Source: Lachnospiraceae bacterium
GTDB taxonomy: Bacteria > Bacillota > Clostridia > Lachnospirales > Lachnospiraceae
Assembly: GCA_017964055.1 (NCBI GenBank)
Contig: JAGCSS010000221.1
Coordinates: 1 to 5,753 of the forward strand
Length of the DNA stretch: 5,753 nucleotides
Direction: 5' to 3'
The translations under genes were made by a program, and so were the position numbers. The notes below the pieces were generated by a model that was not told where the DNA came from, searched no databases, and saw nothing but the letters and a program-made list of their open reading frames with translations. Below are positions 1-5,753 of the stretch, piece after piece. How positions within the stretch are numbered: the stretch's first letter is position 1; each line of letters starts with the position of its first letter.

Positions 1-1673
1 CCGGTATAAAGCGCTTTCTTTGCGGTTTCGATGACTTTGTCGACAGGGATCTCGCTGACTACAACCTCGATCTTAACCTTCGGGAGCAGCGTCATATCGA
101 TCTCGACTCCGCGGTACTTCTCGCCCGCGCCCTTCTGCACGCCGCAGCCCATTACCTGCGTAACGGTCATTCCGGTTACGCCCAGATCGTTCATCGCGCG
201 CTTCAATACCTCATATCTCGAGAGCTTTGCGATGATAACAACCTTTGAGATACCTGTATCGAAATCCGCAGAGCCTGTCGGAGTCTCGCGGATCACAGGT
301 ACGGCAGCCTTTCTCTTGGCCTCCGATGCCTGCTCGTAGCTGTCTGTTCCGAGATTGGTGTTCTCGTTCACGCTCATGGTCATTGTGTTGGAGATATCCA
401 TGATCGAGAAGCCTGCGTATGCCGAAGGAAGTCCGTGCTCCGTAGCATCGAGACCTGTGATCTCCTCTTCTTCCGAAACACGTAAGCCTACCGTCTTCTT
501 GATGAGCAGGAATGCGATGAAGATAGTTACGGCTGTCCATGCCGCGGTTACGAACATGCCTGCGAACTGAATGCCGAGCTGGCTAAAGCCGCCGCCGTAG
601 AAGAGACCTTCCTTAATGCCTGCAACAGCAAAACCGGGAGCTGTCTCGGTCGCGAACAGACCTACCGCCAGAGTACCCCAGATACCGTTGAACATATGAA
701 CCGCAACGGCACCTACGGGATCGTCTACATGAGATACGTTATCGTTGAACCATACGCCGAATACCACGAGCAGACCGGCAACAGCGCCGATAACGGCGGC
801 ACCTGCGCAGTCAGTTACGTCACAGGGCGCGGTAATGGCCACAAGACCCGCAAGAGAAGCGTTCAGGCACATCGAAACATCGGGTTTACCGTACTTAACC
901 CAGGTAAAGATCATGCATACAACTGTCGCAACAGCGGGAGCAACGGTCGTGGTAAGGAATACAGAGCCCATGGTCGGAACATCGGTCGCTGCCGCTCCGT
1001 TAAATCCGTACCAGCCGAGCCAGAGGATGAATACACCGAGTGCCGCGATAACAAGGTTGTGGCCGGGGAACGCGTTGACCTTGGTAACCTTGCCGTTCCT
1101 GTCGCGCTCGAATTTACCCATTCTGGGTCCGAGCATCCAGGCGCCGATAAATGCACAGATACCGCCTACCATATGGATTGCATTTGAACCTGCATAATCG
1201 TGGAAGCCCCAGTCTGTCAGGAATCCGCCGCCCCATACCCAGTGAGCCTCGATGGGGTAGATTACCGCGGAAATGATAGCCGAATAGATGCAATAGCTCG
1301 AGAATTTGGTACGCTCTGCCATAGATCCCGAAACGATAGTAGCGGTGGTAGCGCAGAATACCAGGTTGAATACAAATGCGGAATAGTCAAAATCCGCGTA
1401 TCCCGAGAATACGTCAAAGCTGAAGCCGCCCGCAAATCCCTTTAAGATGTTGGGTCCGAGCATCAGGGACGCGCCGCAGATAAACCACATCACTGTTCCG
1501 ATACAGAAGTCCATCAGGTTCTTCATGATAATATTTCCGGCGTTCTTTGCCCTTGTGAAGCCAGTCTCACACATCGCGAAACCTGCCTGCATCCAGAACA
1601 CCAGCGCGGCGCCGATCAGAAACCACACCGCAAATATCTGTTCATTCACCAAACTCATAATCTCATCAATCAT
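1..1673 (-). CDS. amt: Ammonium channel fused to a C-terminal PII signalling domain (Amt-PII), 3' end cut by window edge
   Basis: The open frame from ATG at 1673 reads 557 complete codons to the window edge without a stop. Residues 1 to about 420 are an Amt/Mep/Rh ammonium channel of the cytoplasmic membrane, with the hydrophobic segments of an 11-helix fold. Recognisable residues are W147 in HWVWGGG, D159 before the first pore histidine H167 (AIHMVGG), WYGFNG at 221-226, and the second pore histidine H326 in DDPVGAVAVHMFNG. A polar linker (about 421-475) leads to a PII domain from about 477: VIIAK, GVTGMTV (498-504), GCGVQKG (509-515), YRG (520-522), LLPKVKIEVVV and ALYTG, where the sequence ends. 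By alignment with GlnB in memory, Y51 is I525, so the usual uridylylation tyrosine is absent. The end of PII, including its conserved GDGKIF segment, is outside the window. GAGGGAGGA at 1681-1689 lies 7 nt before the start. There is no obvious cleavable signal peptide. PII probably gates the attached channel by sensing ATP/ADP and 2-oxoglutarate (family knowledge plus inference). Confidence 0.96.
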   Translation of the reverse strand, partial: MIDEIMSLVNEQIFAVWFLIGAALVFWMQAGFAMCETGFTRAKNAGNIIMKNLMDFCIGTVMWFICGASLMLGPNILKGFAGGFSFDVFSGYADFDYSAFVFNLVFCATTATIVSGSMAERTKFSSYCIYSAIISAVIYPIEAHWVWGGGFLTDWGFHDYAGSNAIHMVGGICAFIGAWMLGPRMGKFERDRNGKVTKVNAFPGHNLVIAALGVFILWLGWYGFNGAAATDVPTMGSVFLTTTVAPAVATVVCMIFTWVKYGKPDVSMCLNASLAGLVAITAPCDVTDCAGAAVIGAVAGLLVVFGVWFNDNVSHVDDPVGAVAVHMFNGIWGTLAVGLFATETAPGFAVAGIKEGLFYGGGFSQLGIQFAGMFVTAAWTAVTIFIAFLLIKKTVGLRVSEEEEITGLDATEHGLPSAYAGFSIMDISNTMTMSVNENTNLGTDSYEQASEAKRKAAVPVIRETPTGSADFDTGISKVVIIAKLSRYEVLKRAMNDLGVTGMTVTQVMGCGVQKGAGEKYRGVEIDMTLLPKVKIEVVVSEIPVDKVIETAKKALYT

Positions 1674-1701
1674 AATCTTTTCCTCCCTCTTTCTTAGCTA
1701 T

Positions 1702-1750
1702 AAAAAAGAAGCTGCCGCAAGGACCCTGTGACCACGCCCTTGTGGCAGCT
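1702..1750 (-). terminator. Intrinsic terminator in the amt leader (attenuator OFF state)
   Basis: On the minus strand AGCTGCCACAAGG (1750-1738) pairs with CCTTGCGGCAGCT (1722-1710): 13 positions with a single A-C mismatch and a 15-nt loop, followed by a TCTTTTTT tract (1709-1702). It sits between the glnN stop and the amt start, so it ends glnN transcripts and attenuates amt. Its 5' arm is shared with the hexaloop hairpin at 1731-1746, and the two folds exclude each other. The + strand also gives a hairpin (the mismatch becomes G-U) plus a T-run, but no + strand gene approaches it. Confidence 0.87.
1731..1746 (-). promoter_or_regulatory. Hexaloop antiterminator hairpin of the amt leader (ANTAR P2-like)
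   Basis: Minus-strand GCCAC-AAGGGC-GTGGT: a 5-bp stem (outer pair G-U) closing a six-base loop with A at position 1 and G at position 4. Loop bases and the closing A-C/G-U pairs match the hairpins before glnN and asnB, but the outer three stem pairs differ with pairing kept. It overlaps the 5' arm of the terminator at 1702-1750, so stabilising it would allow readthrough into amt. A1/G4 hexaloops are the recognition signature of ANTAR-domain antiterminators; assigning this one to such a protein is inference. Confidence 0.75.
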
Positions 1751-1775
1751 CTTTTTATTCATTTTCCGTCGCCGC

Positions 1776-3875
1776 TCAATATACACTGAACAGCAGCTTT
1801 CCGTAGCTGGGAACCGGCCAGCACTCTTCGCTCGCGAGCATCTCGGCCTCGTCCACGTGCTTTCTCAAATGCTCCATCTTCGGGATCATATCGTCCCTGA
1901 TGAACTCTGAGGTCTTAAGAACGGTATCGAAGCTCTTTACGCATTCGAGCGACTGCTCGAGGTCCTTTACTCTCTCGAGGATATAGTCGGTGAGCTCGGA
2001 CAGCCTCTCCATCGTGGATATCTCGTAATTGCACTTTACATTGTCGCTGACCGACTTCATCATCGAAGTGGTCTTTGCCAGCTTGTACAGATAGTCCTCG
2101 ATCGCGGGAAGGTAATCCTTTCTTACCATATCGACCATGGTATGCGCTTCGATCGTAACGGTCTTGCAGTAATTCTCGAGCATGATCTCGCATCTCGAAT
2201 GAAGCTCGGACTCGGTAAATACCTTATGCGCCATCAGCATCGACTTGTTCTTTTCATCGAGCAGATGAGGCATAGCGTCGGGTGTAGTCTTAAGGTTCGA
2301 AAGACCTCTGACCTCGGTCGCTTCCTTAACCCATTCCTCACCGTAGCCATTGCCGTTGAAGAGGATGCGCTGATGCTTTGTGATAACTTCTTTGATCAGA
2401 TCGTGCAGCGCGCTTTCGAAATCGGAAACGCTCTCAAGCCTGTCGGCGTACTGCTTAAGGCTCTCGGCCACCGCTGCGTTCAGCATGATATTGCAGCAGG
2501 CAATGCTGTTCGACGAACCGAGCGATCTGAACTCGAATTTGTTTCCGGTAAATGCGAACGGCGAAGTACGGTTTCTGTCAGTGGTGTCTCTCGAGAACTT
2601 CGGCAGGCTGTCAACGCCGAGCTTGATAACTTCCTTGGCCTTTCCCTGATAAGGAGAATCGGTCCTGATCGCCTCAAGGATCGCGGAGAGCTCATCGCCG
2701 AGGAATACGGAGATAATGGCGGGCGGAGCCTCGTTCGCGCCGAGTCTGTGATCGTTGCCTGCGGTGGCAACGGAGAGACGGAGCAGATCCGAATAATCGT
2801 CAACCGCCTGAATGACCGCGCACAGGAAAAGCAGGAACTGTGCATTCTCATGAGGGGTATCTCCGGGTGAGAGGAGGTTTGCGCCCTTATCTGTTGCCAT
2901 TGACCAGTTGTTGTGCTTACCCGAGCCGTTTACGCCCGCGAAAGGCTTTTCATGGAGCAGGCATACGAGACCGTGCTTTCTGGCCACCTTCTGCATGATC
3001 TCCATGGTCAGCTGGTTGTTGTCGGTAGCCACATTGGTAGTGGAATAAATAGGCGCCAGCTCGTGCTGTGCGGGAGCAACCTCGTTATGCTCCGTCTTGG
3101 CCAGGATACCGAGCTTCCAAAGTTCCTCGTTCAGGTCCTCCATGAACGCGTTTACCCTGGGCTTGATCACACCGAAGTAATGGTCGTCGAGCTCCTGTCC
3201 CTTGGGAGGCTTCGCTCCGAACAGTGTCCTGCCCGTATATACGAGATCGGGACGCTTCTGGTACATCTCGGCATCGATCAGGAAATATTCCTGCTCGGGA
3301 CCTACGCTCGTCCTGACATATTTAACATCCTTGCCGAACAGCTTCAGCACACGCTTTGCCTGTTTATCGAGTGCCTGCATCGAGCGCAGCAGAGGGGTTT
3401 TCTTATCAAGAGCCTCGCCGCTGTATGAACAGAATGCGGTCGGGATGCAGAGTGTGTGACCCTTTATGAACGCGTAGGATGTGGGATCCCATGCTGTGTA
3501 GCCTCTCGCCTCGAAGGTGGCCCTGAGTCCGCCCGAAGGGAACGAGGATGCGTCGGGCTCGCCCTTTATCAGCTCCTTGCCCGAGAATTCCATGATCACG
3601 CCGCCGTCGGGTGAAGGGGAGATAAAGCTGTCGTGCTTTTCAGCGGTAACGCCTGTCAGAGGCTGGAACCAGTGTGTAAAATGCGTAGCGCCGTTTTCTA
3701 CCGCCCAGTCGCGCATTTCCTTTGCCACCGCCTCGGCAACGCCCTCATCGAGCTGTCCGTTCTCATCGATTATCTTTCTGAGTGAATCGTATACCTTTGC
3801 AGAGAGCCTTGCTCTCATTACTCTGTCGTCAAACACCAGTGCTCCGAATAGTTCAGGTACATTCTTTTTTTCCAT
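1776..3875 (-). CDS. glnN: Type III glutamine synthetase (GSIII)
   Basis: 699 residues, the usual length of GSIII and far longer than GSI (about 450) or GSII (about 370). The enzyme makes glutamine from glutamate, ammonium and ATP in the cytoplasm; family members form dodecamers. Visible motifs in order are the GSIII N-terminal region ([25 protein letters not shown] at 64-75, EKHDSF), [11 protein letters not shown] at 191-201 with metal-binding glutamates, [12 protein letters not shown] at 264-275, the glycine-rich loop with catalytic histidine [10 protein letters not shown] at 316-325, [15 protein letters not shown] at 373-387, and the nucleotide-site arginine stretch [18 protein letters not shown] at 433-450. 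A long helical C-terminal part follows, ending in the family-typical [11 protein letters not shown] (686-696). The start at 3875 has AGGAGGG at 3884-3890, 8 nt upstream. Upstream asnB and downstream amt place it centrally in ammonium assimilation. It has its own attenuator (3902-3948), and its 3' end overlaps a possible regulatory hairpin for amt. No frameshift or missing active-site motif was seen. Confidence 0.98.
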   Translation of the reverse strand: MEKKNVPELFGALVFDDRVMRARLSAKVYDSLRKIIDENGQLDEGVAEAVAKEMRDWAVENGATHFTHWFQPLTGVTAEKHDSFISPSPDGGVIMEFSGKELIKGEPDASSFPSGGLRATFEARGYTAWDPTSYAFIKGHTLCIPTAFCSYSGEALDKKTPLLRSMQALDKQAKRVLKLFGKDVKYVRTSVGPEQEYFLIDAEMYQKRPDLVYTGRTLFGAKPPKGQELDDHYFGVIKPRVNAFMEDLNEELWKLGILAKTEHNEVAPAQHELAPIYSTTNVATDNNQLTMEIMQKVARKHGLVCLLHEKPFAGVNGSGKHNNWSMATDKGANLLSPGDTPHENAQFLLFLCAVIQAVDDYSDLLRLSVATAGNDHRLGANEAPPAIISVFLGDELSAILEAIRTDSPYQGKAKEVIKLGVDSLPKFSRDTTDRNRTSPFAFTGNKFEFRSLGSSNSIACCNIMLNAAVAESLKQYADRLESVSDFESALHDLIKEVITKHQRILFNGNGYGEEWVKEATEVRGLSNLKTTPDAMPHLLDEKNKSMLMAHKVFTESELHSRCEIMLENYCKTVTIEAHTMVDMVRKDYLPAIEDYLYKLAKTTSMMKSVSDNVKCNYEISTMERLSELTDYILERVKDLEQSLECVKSFDTVLKTSEFIRDDMIPKMEHLRKHVDEAEMLASEECWPVPSYGKLLFSVY
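1794..1809 (-). promoter_or_regulatory. Candidate first hairpin (ANTAR P1-like) upstream of the amt attenuator
   Basis: Minus-strand CAGCT-ACGGAA-AGCTG: a perfect 5-bp stem with a hexaloop that again has A1 and G4. It lies 47 nt 5' of the hairpin at 1731-1746, in the right order for a two-hairpin ANTAR target. It is inside the last codons of glnN, where the DNA also encodes the conserved C-terminal PSYGKLLF of GSIII, so protein constraint or chance could explain it. Confidence 0.35.
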
Positions 3876-3901
3876 AAATCTTTCCCTCCTGTATTTTTTA
3901 T

Positions 3902-3941
3902 AAAAAAACAGACGCCAAAGAGATAAACTCTTAAGACGCCT
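3902..3941 (-). terminator. Intrinsic terminator in the asnB-glnN gap (attenuator OFF state of glnN)
   Basis: Minus-strand arm AGGCGTCTTAAGAG (3941-3928), loop TTTAT, arm CTCTTTGGCGTCT (3922-3910), then G and seven T residues (3908-3902). The stem is about 12 pairs, interrupted by one bulged T and one T-T mismatch, with two G-U pairs; the five pairs next to the loop are perfect. It begins 23 nt after the asnB stop and ends 26 nt before the glnN start, so it can both end asnB transcripts and attenuate glnN. Its 5' arm overlaps the hexaloop hairpin at 3933-3948. Confidence 0.83.
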
Positions 3942-3948
3942 TTGTCTT
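3933..3948 (-). promoter_or_regulatory. Hexaloop antiterminator hairpin of the glnN leader (ANTAR P2-like)
   Basis: Minus-strand AAGAC-AAAGGC-GTCTT: a perfect 5-bp stem with a hexaloop having A1 and G4. The stem is identical to the asnB copy and the loop differs by one base at position 3. Its 3' half (GGCGTCTT) is also the 5' arm of the terminator at 3902-3941, so only one of the two can form. No convincing first hairpin was found in the roughly 100 nt upstream, which is mostly the end of asnB. Confidence 0.77.
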
Positions 3949-3964
3949 TCGGTTTATTATTGCT

Positions 3965-5617
3965 TTACTTGCCGCTGTCTCCGTAATTTGCGAGTACTCT
4001 CGCCGACGGATCCTTAACATCGCAGCCTTCCCAGTTTTTGTTCGGCATCCAGAAATCAACAACCATTTCCGACTGCCCGGGATAATACTTTTCAAAAATA
4101 TCCCTGTACAGCAGCGACTCCTTTGTAAAAGGCTTCGCGTGACCGTATTTTTTGATGCCCTCTTCGAACTCGGCATCGGTGTAACGGCTCTCGGCATATT
4201 CCGCGAGGTCGTCCTTTAGCGAATGCCCTACCGCATCGGAAAACGCCGCTTTTTCTCTCCAGAGGATGCTCTCGGGGATCAGCGCGTCCTTCTCAAACGC
4301 GTGCCTCAGCAGGTATTTGCCTTTTCCGTAACGGTTCAGCTTCTTTTCGGGATCGATCGCCATGCAGTACTCGACAAATGACAGATCTCCGAACGGAACA
4401 CGGGCTTCGAGGGAATTTACGCTGATGCATCTGTCCGCCCTCAGAACGTCGTACATATGCAGCTCCCTGATCCTCTTCTCCGCTTCTTTCTGGAACTCCT
4501 CCGCGTTCGGAGCGAAGTCCGTATATTTGTATCCGAATATCTCATCCGAGATCTCACCGGTCATGATAACGCGGATATCGGACTGTTCATGTATCGCCTT
4601 GCAGACGAGATACATTCCGATCGACGCGCGGACCGTTGTGATATCGTAGGTCCCGAGCAGCTCGATGACTCTTTCGAGCGCGTTCAGGATATCCTTCTTT
4701 GAAATGATCACTTCATGATGGTTCGAATGGATGTAATCCGCAACCTCTCTCGCGTACTTTAAGTCGATCGCGTCGATGTCCATGCCTATCGCCCAGGTCT
4801 CGAGCGGCTTATCGAGCATCTTTGCTGCGATGCCGCATACCAGTGACGAATCGAGTCCTCCCGAAAGCAGGAATCCCACGGGAGTATCGGAATCAAGTCT
4901 CTTCTTTACACCCTCCGTCAGCAGATCGTGTATGTTCTTCGCGATCTCATCCAAGTCATCGTGCTTGACTTCTTTTACCTCGGACATATCGCGGTATTTT
5001 ACGAACTCGCCGTCCTTGAAGTAATGTCCGGGAGGGAAAGGATATATCTTATCGGCCAGTCCCGTCAGGTTCTTGGGCTCTGACGCGAAGATGTAGCTGC
5101 CTGCCTTACTCCTGCCGTAATAGAGCGGCCTGATGCCGATCGGATCTCTCGCCGCGATGTACGAACCCGTTTTCGCATCGTACATGATCAGCGCGTATTC
5201 GGCATCGAGCATCCCGAACATTTCGGTGCCGTACTCCCGATACAGTGCCGGAAGTATCTCACAGTCGGAATCGCTGCCGAAGCTGTAGCCCTTCGCGATC
5301 AGCTCCTCCTTTAACGGCCTGAAACCGTATATCTCACCGTTGCAGACAAGTATCGTTTCGCAAAACCTGCCCGGCCCGTGCTCTGTGAGCTGATCCTCGA
5401 ACGCCGTGACCGACAGCGTCCTCTTGCCTCCGTACAGGAAAGGCTGCATGCCCGCATCGGTAAGTCCCATGATCGACAGGCGGTTAAACCCGAGCCATCC
5501 GTTCCCGGTATTTACAACTCTGCTTGCATCGGGTCCTCTCGACTGAGTTTTTGAAAGTGCGGTCTTTACCGTTTCGTATCTGACATCGGTACCGCAAAAA
5601 CCGAAAATAGAGCACAT
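3965..5617 (-). CDS. asnB: Asparagine synthetase, glutamine-hydrolysing (class B)
   Basis: 550 residues from the ATG at 5617. This start puts Cys at position 2 (MCSIFGFCG), the N-terminal nucleophile required by class II glutamine amidotransferases, and GGGGAGG lies 8 nt upstream. The glutaminase domain (about 2-200) has SRGPD (26-30), GFNRLSIMG (43-51), CNGEIYG (92-98) and SDCEILPALYREYG (117-130). The synthetase domain has the ATP pyrophosphatase loop LLSGGLDSS (250-258), TGEISDEIFG (353-362), LEARVPFGD (403-411), GKGKYLLRHAF and REKAAFSDAVG (454-464). It makes asparagine from aspartate, ATP and glutamine, so it uses the product of the downstream glnN. Two oddities: about 33 residues separate QPF (58-60) from NGEIY where E. 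coli AsnB, from memory, has about 12; and the usual GEGSDE reads GEISDE. The leader has an attenuator and a possible fold over the ribosome site. Confidence 0.96.
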   Translation of the reverse strand: MCSIFGFCGTDVRYETVKTALSKTQSRGPDASRVVNTGNGWLGFNRLSIMGLTDAGMQPFLYGGKRTLSVTAFEDQLTEHGPGRFCETILVCNGEIYGFRPLKEELIAKGYSFGSDSDCEILPALYREYGTEMFGMLDAEYALIMYDAKTGSYIAARDPIGIRPLYYGRSKAGSYIFASEPKNLTGLADKIYPFPPGHYFKDGEFVKYRDMSEVKEVKHDDLDEIAKNIHDLLTEGVKKRLDSDTPVGFLLSGGLDSSLVCGIAAKMLDKPLETWAIGMDIDAIDLKYAREVADYIHSNHHEVIISKKDILNALERVIELLGTYDITTVRASIGMYLVCKAIHEQSDIRVIMTGEISDEIFGYKYTDFAPNAEEFQKEAEKRIRELHMYDVLRADRCISVNSLEARVPFGDLSFVEYCMAIDPEKKLNRYGKGKYLLRHAFEKDALIPESILWREKAAFSDAVGHSLKDDLAEYAESRYTDAEFEEGIKKYGHAKPFTKESLLYRDIFEKYYPGQSEMVVDFWMPNKNWEGCDVKDPSARVLANYGDSGK

Positions 5618-5625
5618 CGTTAACG

Positions 5626-5632
5626 CCTCCCC
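5626..5632 (-). promoter_or_regulatory. Ribosome-binding site that fixes the asnB start
   Basis: Minus-strand GGGGAGG lies 8 nt before the ATG at 5617. It decides against the in-frame ATG at 5701, which lies in the terminator loop, has no such site, and would bury the catalytic cysteine behind 28 residues. Confidence 0.85.
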
Positions 5633-5670
5633 GTCTTTCCGTCCAAACGGGAGCGGCTTACCGTGTCCCG
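5627..5670 (-). promoter_or_regulatory. Alternative hairpins covering the asnB ribosome-binding site
   Basis: On the minus strand CTCCCGT (5653-5647) can pair with ACGGGGAG (5634-5627; 7 pairs, one bulged G), which hides most of the ribosome site at 5626-5632. The same CTCCCG stretch can instead close an upstream hairpin, CGGGA (5670-5666) with TCCCG (5652-5648), reinforced inside by CGG/CCG, leaving the ribosome site free. The two folds compete. The glnN and amt leaders lack this extra segment. Function is inferred from pairing only. Confidence 0.4.
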
Positions 5671-5715
5671 AAAAAAACGGAAAAGGCGCCTTGAAGATCA
5701 TATCCTCAAGACGCC
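5671..5715 (-). terminator. Intrinsic terminator in the asnB leader (attenuator OFF state)
   Basis: Minus-strand GGCGTCTTGAGGAT (5715-5702), loop ATG, ATCTTCAAGGCGCC (5698-5685): 14 consecutive pairs including two G-U, then TTTT, CCG and seven T residues (5677-5671). It is the strongest stem of the three leaders and lies 53 nt before the asnB start. Its 5' arm shares GGCGTCTT with the hexaloop hairpin at 5708-5723. Confidence 0.88.
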
Positions 5716-5723
5716 CTTGTCTT
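5708..5723 (-). promoter_or_regulatory. Hexaloop antiterminator hairpin of the asnB leader (ANTAR P2-like)
   Basis: Minus-strand AAGAC-AAGGGC-GTCTT: a perfect 5-bp stem around a hexaloop with A1 and G4. It overlaps the 5' arm of the 14-bp terminator at 5671-5715, so its formation would prevent termination. Only 30 nt of upstream sequence remains in the window and contains no A1/G4 hexaloop with a stem, so a partner hairpin and the promoter, if present, lie beyond 5753. Confidence 0.77.
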
Positions 5724-5753
5724 TTATAGGTCTGAAGTCTACACCACTTGAAA

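Noticed and set aside
1702..1756. The amt terminator as a bidirectional terminator for a + strand gene
   Set aside because: The + strand hairpin and T-run are present, but no believable + strand gene leads into it.
2142..2870. 242-codon open frame on the + strand
   Set aside because: It lies wholly antisense to glnN, shows no recognisable motif, and is an effect of the codon use of the real gene. The same applies to + strand frames at 696-1197, 2913-3428, 3517-3903 and 4362-4702.
3990..4003. Strong hairpin GCGAG-AGTA-CTCGC near the end of asnB as the first ANTAR hairpin of glnN
   Set aside because: The loop is a tetraloop (or GAGTAC if opened), without A1/G4. It lies in coding sequence and has no T-tract.
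3965..5701. Longer asnB product starting at the ATG at 5701 (28 extra residues)
   Set aside because: That ATG is in the loop of the leader terminator and lacks a ribosome site. The ATG at 5617 has a strong site and exposes the catalytic Cys2.
5671..5723. Glutamine riboswitch (glnA motif) or BglG/LicT-type antiterminator as explanation of the leaders
   Set aside because: I see no three-way junction core as in the glnA motif, and no long RAT-type imperfect hairpin. The short A1/G4 hexaloop stem fits an ANTAR target better.
5724..5753. Promoter for asnB from TTTCAA and TATAAA on the minus strand
   Set aside because: The -35 match is poor, the spacing is 19, and the start would fall within the hexaloop hairpin, truncating the regulatory element.

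Overview
The window carries three nitrogen-assimilation genes, all on the minus strand, so transcription runs from high to low coordinates: a glutamine-hydrolysing asparagine synthetase (asnB, 5617 to 3965), a type III glutamine synthetase (glnN, 3875 to 1776), and an ammonium channel fused to a C-terminal PII signalling domain (amt, from 1673 and running off the left edge about 28 residues short of a normal PII end). Purine-rich Shine-Dalgarno sites, the GSIII class of synthetase, the Amt-PII fusion and the style of attenuation suggest an anaerobic Firmicute of the class Clostridia (Lachnospiraceae or Ruminococcaceae-like). That assignment is an inference from gene content, not a match to a known genome.

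The genes form a pathway. Amt brings in ammonium, with PII as a built-in sensor. GlnN condenses ammonium with glutamate to give glutamine. AsnB moves the glutamine amide to aspartate to give asparagine. The gaps are 89 bp (asnB to glnN) and 102 bp (glnN to amt), and both are almost filled by regulatory RNA.

The main result is in the leaders. Directly upstream of each of the three genes the minus strand holds the same device: a 5-bp hairpin with a six-base loop AARGGC (A at loop position 1, G at position 4), whose 3' half is also the 5' arm of a strong intrinsic terminator. Forming the small hairpin therefore prevents the terminator. This matches the second hairpin of the RNA target of ANTAR-domain antiterminators (NasR, EutV, AmiR and clostridial NitR type). 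The amt copy has a different stem sequence with compensating base changes, so the fold is supported from within the window. A possible first hairpin with an A1/G4 hexaloop is visible only for amt, inside the end of glnN; none is clear for glnN, and for asnB it would lie beyond the window edge. No ANTAR protein is encoded here.

The asnB leader is longer than the other two and can fold so as to hide its own ribosome-binding site, which may add translational control. There is no gene-free stretch over 300 bases, and I see no mobile element, CRISPR array, tRNA or rRNA.
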